Source: Candidatus Woesebacteria bacterium UBA5073 (GTDB taxonomy: Bacteria > Patescibacteriota > Microgenomatia > UBA8517). From it: a stretch of 10,538 nt of DNA. The DNA is taken from contig DIAR01000001.1 of assembly GCA_002415845.1 (NCBI GenBank), positions 911 through 11,448 of the forward strand, read 5' to 3'. Position 1 is the first letter of the stretch. Every line of letters begins with the position of its first letter. Positions 1-6,127 of the stretch are shown here, piece by piece. A program made the position numbers and the translations under genes. The notes under the pieces are model-generated. The model saw only the letters and a list, made by a program, of their open reading frames with translations, was not told where the DNA came from and ran no database searches.

Positions 1-108
1 AGAGCCTTCGGCTTCATAACTTTTAAGGTCATTACAGGTAAAGCCTGGCTTATTTACTGGCCGGTAAACAAAGCAGGAATCGTTCAAAGGCCTGACTACG
101 GTTTTTAA
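1..108 (+). CDS. lepB: Signal peptidase I, C-terminal fragment (5' end outside window)
   Basis: Reading frame 1 on the plus strand is open from base 1 to a TAA stop at 106-108 and gives 35 residues, starting RAFGFI and continuing through GKAWLIYWPVNKAG to a terminal RPDYGF. Type I signal peptidases (family S26) end in a conserved box with SRxFGF, then a hydrophobic strand, then GKAxxxYWP. The spacing of FGF and GKAW..YWP fits this box. The enzyme is a membrane-anchored serine/lysine protease that removes signal peptides from secreted proteins. The catalytic Ser and Lys and the membrane anchor would lie upstream, outside the window. It is the only plus-strand gene here and converges on parB, with seven bases between the two stop codons. 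The identification rests on the C-terminal box alone. Confidence 0.72.
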   Translation, partial: RAFGFITFKVITGKAWLIYWPVNKAGIVQRPDYGF

Positions 109-115
109 AAAGGAG

Positions 116-955
116 TTACTTAACTAAAGCGTTGTAGATTTTTTGCAGTCTTTCCTCAGTATCTTCCAAGGATCCGACAAATGTAAATGTAATTTTTGTT
201 TCCCTTCTTGAACGAACCAATTTCACTCTGGTTGGCTTGGTTTCGTCCTTAACCAAAAATGATCGGTTTATTTCGCTTTCCATTCGATCAATATCCTCGG
301 AAACTACTCTTAGGGTGTCTTTCCTGACTCCCGGCTTATCCGAACTTTGATTTGACTTAACTTTCATCCTTCTGGCCAACTCCTCTGCCCTTCTGACCGA
401 ACCTGATTCGCGAAGGATTATTTTATAGGCTTCAACCATCAAACTCTGATCATCAATCGCGGCCAAGGCTCTTGCATGACCTTCAGAGATAAGACCCGAG
501 AGAAGTCCGTCTTTCAAAGCATCCGGAAGAGATAAGAGTCTTAAAGAGTTGGAAACATAGGCAACCGATTTACCGATTCTGACGGCAATCTCACTGGTCG
601 TCAGACCGAATTCATTCATCAGTCTTTCAAAGCCTTTGGCCCTGTCAAGCGGATTTAAATCAACTCTCTGCACATTTTCAACCAAAGCCATCTCAAGCAT
701 CCCCTTAGGAGAAGTTTCCCTGATAACGGCCGGAACATGGGTTAAACCTGCCAATTTTGAAGCTCTCCAGCGTCTTTCACCGGCAATAATCTGAAATCCG
801 GCCGGGGTTTTGGCAATGACTAAAGGCTCCAGAATACCGTGCTCTCTAATCGAATCGACTAAATCAACTAAACTTTCGGGGGTAATGGCGCCTCTGGGTT
901 GCAGCGGGTTTGGCTGCAACTGGTTAACTTCAATCTGAATTATTTCTTCGGCCAT
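116..955 (-). CDS. parB: Chromosome-partitioning protein ParB (ParB/Spo0J family CTPase)
   Basis: The protein has 279 residues, the normal length for chromosomal ParB. It binds centromere-like parS sites, loads as a CTP-dependent sliding clamp and helps segregate replicated origins. The N-terminal CTP-binding domain (about residues 5-100) carries GERRWRA at 59-65 and ENVQR at 93-97, the two hallmark nucleotide motifs. A helix-turn-helix follows at about 118-140 (LTTSEIAVRIGKSVAYVSNS), then the rest of the parS-binding domain, a charged linker, and a short C-terminal dimerisation segment. The start is the ATG at 955, because the ParB fold begins directly after it (MAEEIIQIEV). The frame stays open upstream to 1015, but that extension lies inside rpmA and looks unlike ParB. 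It starts one base after the rpmA stop, implying co-transcription and translational coupling. No parA and no consensus parS are visible in the window. Confidence 0.95.
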   Translation of the reverse strand: MAEEIIQIEVNQLQPNPLQPRGAITPESLVDLVDSIREHGILEPLVIAKTPAGFQIIAGERRWRASKLAGLTHVPAVIRETSPKGMLEMALVENVQRVDLNPLDRAKGFERLMNEFGLTTSEIAVRIGKSVAYVSNSLRLLSLPDALKDGLLSGLISEGHARALAAIDDQSLMVEAYKIILRESGSVRRAEELARRMKVKSNQSSDKPGVRKDTLRVVSEDIDRMESEINRSFLVKDETKPTRVKLVRSRRETKITFTFVGSLEDTEERLQKIYNALVK

Positions 956-956
956 A

Positions 957-1214
957 TTATTTTTTCGCGATGACAGAAATATAGTTTTTGCCCAATTTCT
1001 TGCTGAATTTAACAATACCGTCTATAACGGCAAAAATCGTGTAATCACGGCCCATTCTTACTCCCGTTCCCGGTTTTATCTTTGTTCCGTTTTGTTTAAC
1101 CAATATCATACCCGGCTTAATACCTTCCCCATCGGCCACTTTCGGACCAAGTCTTTTTCCGGCTGGACTAATATGTTGTGAGGCTTTTCCACCTGCAGCT
1201 TTGTGTGTAGACAT
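957..1214 (-). CDS. rpmA: Large ribosomal subunit protein bL27
   Basis: An 85-residue basic protein, the standard size for bL27, whose N-terminus reaches the peptidyl-transferase centre of the 50S subunit. The sequence follows the family: MSTHKAAGGKA at the start (usual form MAHKKAGGS), then GKRLGPKVADGE, GMILVKQNGTKIKPG and GRDYTIFAVIDGIVKF. There is no Firmicutes-type N-terminal extension needing cleavage. It lies downstream of rplU, the usual partner, but is separated by 77 bases that contain a good promoter. No Shine-Dalgarno precedes the ATG; the leader is A/T-rich. Confidence 0.97.
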   Translation of the reverse strand: MSTHKAAGGKASQHISPAGKRLGPKVADGEGIKPGMILVKQNGTKIKPGTGVRMGRDYTIFAVIDGIVKFSKKLGKNYISVIAKK

Positions 1215-1231
1215 AATTTTTTAACTAAAAG

Positions 1232-1260
1232 AGTTTAAACAATATTTTCACAGGTGTCAA
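1232..1260 (-). promoter_or_regulatory. Sigma-70-type promoter for rpmA-parB
   Basis: On the minus strand a perfect -35 hexamer TTGACA (1260-1255) is followed after exactly 17 bases by TAAACT (1237-1232), which matches TATAAT at four of six positions. Predicted transcription would start near 1225, leaving a leader of about 11 bases before the rpmA ATG. It lies in the only sizeable gap in this part of the cluster. This suggests that rpmA-parB can be transcribed independently of rplU. Confidence 0.6.
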
Positions 1261-1291
1261 GAGAACAGTAAATAGCAGTTTGATATCTTTC

Positions 1292-1621
1292 TTAGGAGAT
1301 TTTCTCAACAAGAAGCCTGGTGAACTTTGGTCTGAAGCCCTTTACCTTTCGATATCTTGATTTTGATTTGTATTTAATTACCCTGATCTTGGTTCCTTTT
1401 TCTTCTTCCTTTAGGACCTTAACCTCAATTTTGACGTCCTTCAGGGTTGGCTTACCGATATTGACCTTATCTCCGTCAACCAGAAGTAAAACCTCAAATT
1501 CAGGCTTATCCTTATCCAGGAAATCGACCAATATTTCGTCTTTTTCCGAAATCTGATACTGATGACCCTTGATTTTAACAACGGCGTATTTGACTGTTTT
1601 GGCTTTCTTTTCTTTTTCCAT
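1292..1621 (-). CDS. rplU: Large ribosomal subunit protein bL21
   Basis: A 109-residue basic protein of the bL21 family, which binds 23S rRNA in the 50S subunit. The N-terminal strand KYAVVKIKGHQYQISEKDEI corresponds to the usual YAVIKTGGKQYRV segment. The C-terminal KYKSKSRYRKVKGFRPKFTR matches the basic rRNA-binding tail, usually ending GHRQPYT, so the HRQ motif is altered to FRPKFT. The frame is open to 1663, but the ATG at 1621 is preferred: it leaves the normal short N-terminus and starts 13 bases after the rodA stop, whereas the longer version would overlap rodA. No Shine-Dalgarno is apparent. Confidence 0.94.
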   Translation of the reverse strand: MEKEKKAKTVKYAVVKIKGHQYQISEKDEILVDFLDKDKPEFEVLLLVDGDKVNIGKPTLKDVKIEVKVLKEEEKGTKIRVIKYKSKSRYRKVKGFRPKFTRLLVEKIS

Positions 1622-1634
1622 AACGGCTATTTTA

Positions 1635-2684
1635 TTATTTTCTGGCTCCAATCGCAATAGCAAAGCCGATCATCGTACCGATCAGGGACGATCCCCCGGC
1701 CGAAACCAAAGGCAGAGGAACACCTGTAATCGGTAAAAGACCCATGTTCATCCCTATGTGAATAACAATCTGGACAAAAAGGGTCAGGGTAAAAGCGGAT
1801 ACATAGGCCCTGGCAGCCGGACTTTGGGCATTCTCCATAATACCGGTTAAACAAAAGAGAAGGTAGAATAAACCCACAATCAAAAAGGCCGCACCGACAA
1901 AACCCAACTCTTCAGCGGTTGAGGCAAAAATAAAATCCGTTTGCCGCTCCGGAAGATAGGCCAACTGAGTTTGAATTCCTTTTCCCAAACCAAGGCCTAA
2001 AATACCCCCCGATCCAACGGCAATCTTGCTTTGCAGTGAATTATAACCGGCACCATAGGGATCATTGGCCGGAGATAGAAAAGAACTGATTCTTTCCCGC
2101 TGATAAGGAACCAGTATTGTCCAAACCAAAGGCAAGAAAACAACTGCCCCCAAAAAGATAAAAAGGATGGTCTTCTTGTTTATGGTAGAGGCAAAAATAA
2201 TACCCAAAAAACCGATAGCGCTTAAAACGGCCACACTAAAGGAAGGCTGAATAAATATCAGGAAAAAAGGAACGATAAATAAGATAACTGCTTGACCTAA
2301 TCTTTTAAGGGTCAGTTCTTTATCGGCCAAAAAATGGGCAAAGAAGATAAAAAGGAAAGGTCTGACAATTTCCGACGGCTGAATTGTTAATGCGCCAATC
2401 GGAATCCACCGGACCGTTCCGCGGGTTATCTGCCCAATCAAAAGGGGAAGAACCAGAAGAATAATGCTTCCGATATATAAATACTTCGAAAACAGGGCAA
2501 TAATATCAAAATCGACTTTAGATAAAAAGTAAAAAAGAACAATCGCCAAAACAAGATAGAGATATTGCAGGGGAAAAAGGTTTTTGGCAATCGAATGAAG
2601 GATTACCGTTCCAAAAAGCAAAAGGACAAAAATACCAACGACAATCGGGGTTTCTTTTTTAACAGTCGCCTTAATGTTAAACAT
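1635..2684 (-). CDS. rodA: Rod-shape SEDS peptidoglycan glycosyltransferase RodA
   Basis: A 349-residue polytopic membrane protein, about ten hydrophobic segments, of the SEDS family. These enzymes polymerise lipid II into glycan strands together with a class B PBP. Family blocks in order are RGTVRWIPIG at 88-97, IQPSEIVRP at 101-109, DPYGAGYNSLQSKIAVGSGG at 208-227, LPERQTDFIFA at 244-254 with the catalytic-type Asp at 250, and GVPLPLVSAGGSS at 321-333. The IHIGMNMGLLPITGVPLPLVS block resembles RodA more than FtsW, and a separate ftsW lies at the right edge of the window. In the QPDLGT motif the Asp is replaced: QPSFSV with Ser148. The gene starts two bases after the ileS stop and has no Shine-Dalgarno, so it is probably read by coupling. 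MreB or MreC partners are not in the window. Confidence 0.93.
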   Translation of the reverse strand: MFNIKATVKKETPIVVGIFVLLLFGTVILHSIAKNLFPLQYLYLVLAIVLFYFLSKVDFDIIALFSKYLYIGSIILLVLPLLIGQITRGTVRWIPIGALTIQPSEIVRPFLFIFFAHFLADKELTLKRLGQAVILFIVPFFLIFIQPSFSVAVLSAIGFLGIIFASTINKKTILFIFLGAVVFLPLVWTILVPYQRERISSFLSPANDPYGAGYNSLQSKIAVGSGGILGLGLGKGIQTQLAYLPERQTDFIFASTAEELGFVGAAFLIVGLFYLLFCLTGIMENAQSPAARAYVSAFTLTLFVQIVIHIGMNMGLLPITGVPLPLVSAGGSSLIGTMIGFAIAIGARK

Positions 2685-2686
2685 TA

Positions 2687-5599
2687 TTAAAGACCAGTTA
2701 CTTTAAAATCACCAACAGACAACTCCTCCGTTAGAGTTTTGTTCTTAACTTTCCGGATTAATTCCTCATCTTTTGGCAACCAGGGGTTTGTTACATTAAT
2801 TTTTTTACTTAAATCCAAACCCTGAACTTTGCGCTCTTCTTGTATTGCTCTTATTAATTCCCTTGCTTTTGCTTCCTCTTTAAGTTCTTCCGTAATCTCA
2901 GTGTCAAGTTCCGCAGTTATTTCATCTCCCTTTTTAAGAATTATTTCTTTGACATTAATTTCATCGCAGGCAATTTTTAATATTTCATCCGGAATATCAA
3001 TTTCGGGAAGAGTAATGGTGGCCGACATAAGCGGTTGTTTAACGGCAATCTGCAGATTTTTCCTTATCGCATGGGCCTTCTCAACACCCTCTCTAATAAG
3101 TTTCATTCCTTTATCAAGGGCTTCATTGCCGGTTTCTTCATATTCGGGCCAATCAGTCAGATGAACCGACTCCTCTTTAGTTAAATTTTGAAATATCTGC
3201 TCGGAAATAAATGGCATAAAGGGAGCCATTAGTTTGGTTAGCTTTACCAAAACTTTATAAGTGGTTTCATAAAAAGCCAACTTATCGTTTTCATCCTCTG
3301 CCGATGGACCAACCCTGTCTCTTGATCTTCTGATATACCAAAGGGATAAATCATCAACAAAAGTTTCAATCAGGCTGCTGGCTTTATAAGCATCATAAGT
3401 TTCCAAAGATTCCGTTACCTCTTTAACGGTTTTTTCCAGTTTAAGTAAAATCCACTTGTCTAAAACATTCTTTGAAGTTTCAATTTTCTTTCCCGGTTCC
3501 CAACCGTCAATGTTGGCATAGGTCACAAAGAAGTTATAGACATTTAGAAGTTTCAGATAGAATCTTCTTCTTGTTTCATCAGCCACTCTATAGCCAAAAA
3601 GCATATTCTCGGTCGGGTTTTGTCTTGAGTACATCCAGCGCATGACATCAGCGCCGATTTTATCCGCCCCTTCATTAAACTCAATTGCGTTGCCCCAGCT
3701 TTTGTGCATCGGCCGGCCGTCTTCACCGGTTAAAGTAGCGTAACCTAAAACGGTTTTAAAAGGTTCCCTATCTTCCAAAACCGTACTCATGGCAATGAGG
3801 GAATAAAACCAATTTTTAAACTGTCCGGGGAAGCTTTCGGTAATAAAATCAGCCGGGTACCATTTCTGCCATTCGGTTTTATTTATTTTATAAAGCGGCT
3901 CACCGATATTGTCTTTGGCAATGGTTGAAAAAGGAACAATGCCGGCATCAAGCCAGGGATTGCCGACATCAGCCACTCTTTCCACTGCTTCACCACAGCT
4001 GCATTTAATTTTAACTTCATCAATCCACGGCTTATGTGGCGTGTGACCCTTAAAGGAAGAGAAGCCCTCAACCGCTTTTTCTTCCAGTTCCTCAAGTCCA
4101 CCGATAACCGTAAAACCACCGCACTTTTTACATTCCCAAATAGGCAGCGCCAGTCCCCAATAGCGATTCTTCTTGGAAATCAGCCAGTCATGCATGTTTT
4201 TGAGCCAATCAAGCTCTCTTTCCAAACCAAAAGAGGGGAGCCATGTAATTTTCTTAACCACCCCAACCATCATTTCCCGAAGACTTTTTTTGGTTTTGGC
4301 CAGTTTCTTGTCCATTGCGATATACCACTCGTCGGTTACTTTCCAAACCAATTCCGTCTTGCAGCGCCAGCAAGCGGGATATCTATGGGTAATCTTTTTA
4401 AGGTCAAAGAGAAAATCTTTGGCTTTAATAAACTCAATAATTATTTCCGGATGTTTTTTGGCATTTTGAGAGCTGAAGCTTTCCAAACCGTCAAGATAGT
4501 TGGCCGCATCGTCAATTAGCTCAATTACCGGTAATTTTTCTTTTTTCCCAAGCTGAAAATCTTCCGATCCCTGACCGCAGGCGATATGGATAATCCCTGT
4601 CCCCTCCTCTTCCCCAACCGGCAAAATCTGATCATCGGTCGCTATAACTTTGTGTATATATCCTTTTAAGGCTTCTTTAACTCTGGGCAGGTCATCAAAA
4701 ACAGATTCGTAGTTTAATCCGACGAGTTCATTGCCTTTAAAAGTCTTAATAATTGAAAGATTTAATCTCTCGGCCGCATTTTTAATTAAATAATAAGTAT
4801 TGTTATCCCCTTCTCTTTTGGCCTCAACATAATCTTTCTTCGGGTCCACCGCTAAAGCTACGTTTCCGGGCAATGTCCAAGGTGTGGTTGTCCAGGCAAC
4901 CAAAAAAGTATTCTTTTTACCCTTAACCGGGAATCTGACAAAAACGGATTCATGAGTTATTTCTTTATAGTCTTCGGTCAGCATCTCATGCTGTGAAATA
5001 GCCGTTTCGCATCTGGGGCACCACGGAACCACATCGTGCCCTTTATAAATAAGGCCTTCTTCGTGACATTTTTTAAGAAAGTGCCAAATCATGTAGTTGT
5101 TCTCGTCACTCATCGTAAAGTACGAATTATCCCAATCCATGAAGTTGCCGAGTCTTTTGGTTTGTTCTGTTTGGATGGTTGAATATTTCTTAACCCTTTC
5201 TTTGCAGAGTTCGACAAACTTGGCAATACTGGCTTTCTTATCCCCCGGCACTAAATTCTCAATGTCCTTTTTAGAGCGAAGCCCAAGTTCCTTTTCAACC
5301 TCAACCTCAACCCAAAGCCCTTGGCAATCAAAACCGTTTTGAAAACGCTGTTTATACCCTCTCATGTTTTTATATCTTTGATAAAGATCTTTGTAGGTTC
5401 TGCCCCAAGCATGGTGCACACCCATCGGACCGTTGGCCGTTATCGGACCATCAAGAAAGGAAAAGTATTTTTCGGAAGAATCGTTTTTATGAAGATATTT
5501 TTTGATTAAACCTTTTTCATACCAAGATTCAAGCAGTTTTCTTTCCTCGGCACAAAAATCAACCTTTAAATCAACGGGTTCGAAAAACGGTTTTGCCAT
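2687..5599 (-). CDS. ileS: Isoleucyl-tRNA synthetase with altered HIGH and KMSKS motifs
   Basis: A 970-residue class I synthetase that charges tRNA-Ile with isoleucine. The Rossmann half begins around residue 45. Where HIGH is expected the sequence is GVHH (60-63), so the first and third residues are swapped. The editing domain is recognised by WTTTPWTLPGN (236-246) and GTGIIH (333-338), with Asp347 at the editing-Asp position. Cys pairs lie at 194/197, 410/413, 490/493 and 533/535 and could bind zinc. KMSKS is replaced by PMHKS (630-634), keeping the second Lys. The GxDQxRGWF element reads SFPGQFKNWF. The anticodon-binding domain follows from about 700, and the last ~100 residues look like a type 2 IleRS tail. 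Together these point to an IleRS2-like enzyme, the mupirocin-tolerant type. It sits downstream of ftsZ and the unknown gene, and two bases ahead of rodA. The start at 5599 gives a usual short N-terminus (MAKPFFEPVD); no Shine-Dalgarno is present. Confidence 0.95.
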   Translation of the reverse strand: MAKPFFEPVDLKVDFCAEERKLLESWYEKGLIKKYLHKNDSSEKYFSFLDGPITANGPMGVHHAWGRTYKDLYQRYKNMRGYKQRFQNGFDCQGLWVEVEVEKELGLRSKKDIENLVPGDKKASIAKFVELCKERVKKYSTIQTEQTKRLGNFMDWDNSYFTMSDENNYMIWHFLKKCHEEGLIYKGHDVVPWCPRCETAISQHEMLTEDYKEITHESVFVRFPVKGKKNTFLVAWTTTPWTLPGNVALAVDPKKDYVEAKREGDNNTYYLIKNAAERLNLSIIKTFKGNELVGLNYESVFDDLPRVKEALKGYIHKVIATDDQILPVGEEEGTGIIHIACGQGSEDFQLGKKEKLPVIELIDDAANYLDGLESFSSQNAKKHPEIIIEFIKAKDFLFDLKKITHRYPACWRCKTELVWKVTDEWYIAMDKKLAKTKKSLREMMVGVVKKITWLPSFGLERELDWLKNMHDWLISKKNRYWGLALPIWECKKCGGFTVIGGLEELEEKAVEGFSSFKGHTPHKPWIDEVKIKCSCGEAVERVADVGNPWLDAGIVPFSTIAKDNIGEPLYKINKTEWQKWYPADFITESFPGQFKNWFYSLIAMSTVLEDREPFKTVLGYATLTGEDGRPMHKSWGNAIEFNEGADKIGADVMRWMYSRQNPTENMLFGYRVADETRRRFYLKLLNVYNFFVTYANIDGWEPGKKIETSKNVLDKWILLKLEKTVKEVTESLETYDAYKASSLIETFVDDLSLWYIRRSRDRVGPSAEDENDKLAFYETTYKVLVKLTKLMAPFMPFISEQIFQNLTKEESVHLTDWPEYEETGNEALDKGMKLIREGVEKAHAIRKNLQIAVKQPLMSATITLPEIDIPDEILKIACDEINVKEIILKKGDEITAELDTEITEELKEEAKARELIRAIQEERKVQGLDLSKKINVTNPWLPKDEELIRKVKNKTLTEELSVGDFKVTGL

Positions 5600-5631
5600 A
5601 CAGGCTTATTTTACATTTATTGGAGCTTTTA

Positions 5632-5656
5632 TGAAACAATGGATTCCGTTGTTTCA
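5632..5656. other. Perfect-arm stem-loop between the unknown gene and ileS
   Basis: The two 11-base arms TGAAACAATGG and CCGTTGTTTCA pair throughout (one T-G wobble) around a three-base loop. The element begins one base downstream of the stop codon of the 152-residue gene and lies 32 bases upstream of the ileS start. On the minus strand the stem is followed by TAAAAGC rather than a U-run, so it is not a canonical intrinsic terminator. It could be a weak terminator, an mRNA-stabilising or processing hairpin, or a protein-binding site. The pairing is seen directly; the role is inference. Confidence 0.6.
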
Positions 5657-5657
5657 A

Positions 5658-6116
5658 TCATTTTCCGATAACAAATGGGCAAATAACTTTTTGAATGTTT
5701 CGTTTCAGTTCAGAAAGATTGGTTAATTCAACCATTGTCTGTGGAATATCAGACATTTCTGAAATTAATTTATCTTCTGAGAACAAGGCAAACGAATAAC
5801 TGTCAGGTTTTTTATACAAAGAAATAATTTTAAAAACTCCATGACTATTTTCGAAATTGTTACGATTAACAATAAAATTAAAATCAAGCGATTTGCCTAA
5901 AACAATTCTCTGATTATCTTTACCGTCAACCCTGTATATTGGATCGCTTAAATGGTTATTTACATGCCCTAAACCTATTTCCTTACATAAGTTTTGACCT
6001 AATATCCCCCTTATTACTCTTTTATTTACTTTTTCCAAAGAAGTTTTTGCATCTTTGTCCTCTGAATTTTCTTTTGAAAACAAATCTTTAAATCTAAGAT
6101 TATATTCTTTTGACAT
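5658..6116 (-). CDS. Uncharacterised 152-residue soluble protein between ftsZ and ileS
   Basis: I do not recognise the family. The product has no signal peptide and no membrane segment. It starts with a charged stretch (residues 1-35, many Lys/Glu/Asp) and then looks mixed alpha/beta, with short hydrophobic strands such as FKIISLY (95-101) and YSFALFS (107-113). It has two cysteines, Cys44 and Cys146. The ATG at 6116 is supported by an AAGGA Shine-Dalgarno six bases upstream that overlaps the ftsZ stop codon. No other gene in the window has such a clear site. GC is about 30% by hand count, well below adjacent ftsZ and ileS, though similar to ftsQ. The position directly after ftsZ and before ileS is where many Gram-positives carry sepF and divIVA. 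I see no SepF or DivIVA signature, so a division role is only a contextual guess. Confidence 0.8.
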   Translation of the reverse strand: MSKEYNLRFKDLFSKENSEDKDAKTSLEKVNKRVIRGILGQNLCKEIGLGHVNNHLSDPIYRVDGKDNQRIVLGKSLDFNFIVNRNNFENSHGVFKIISLYKKPDSYSFALFSEDKLISEMSDIPQTMVELTNLSELKRNIQKVICPFVIGK

Positions 6117-6122
6117 AATAAA

Positions 6123-6127
6123 TCCTT
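6123..6127 (-). promoter_or_regulatory. Shine-Dalgarno AAGGA for the 152-residue gene
   Basis: The minus strand reads TAAGGATTTATTATG. The AAGGA shares its two A residues with the TAA stop of ftsZ and lies six bases before the ATG at 6116. It decides the start of the downstream gene and implies translation coupled to termination of ftsZ. Confidence 0.65.

Noticed and set aside
110..115. An AAGGAG-like sequence on the plus strand just after the lepB stop.
   Set aside because: No start codon follows at a usable distance and no plus-strand gene lies downstream.
956..1015. A longer ParB start at 1015.
   Set aside because: The extra 20 residues lie within the 3' end of bL27 and do not resemble ParB; the ATG at 955 fits the family and the tight gene spacing.
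1622..1663. A longer bL21 start at 1663.
   Set aside because: It would overlap rodA by 29 bases and add 14 residues absent from the family; the ATG at 1621 gives the normal N-terminus.
4034..4519. A 161-residue plus-strand frame opposite ileS, and similar long shadow frames opposite other genes.
   Set aside because: They lie wholly inside strongly conserved minus-strand genes, lack initiation signals, and their products look like no known protein.
5632..5656. The hairpin arms TGAAACA and TGTTTCA resemble half-sites of the ParB target parS.
   Set aside because: In parS the halves face inward around CG (TGTTTCA-CG-TGAAACA). Here they are everted and separated by eleven bases. No CACGTG core was found anywhere in the window, and the half-sites also occur by chance inside genes.
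5658..6116. The 152-residue protein as SepF, suggested by position and length.
   Set aside because: I see none of the SepF core pattern or its N-terminal amphipathic helix; position and size alone are not enough.
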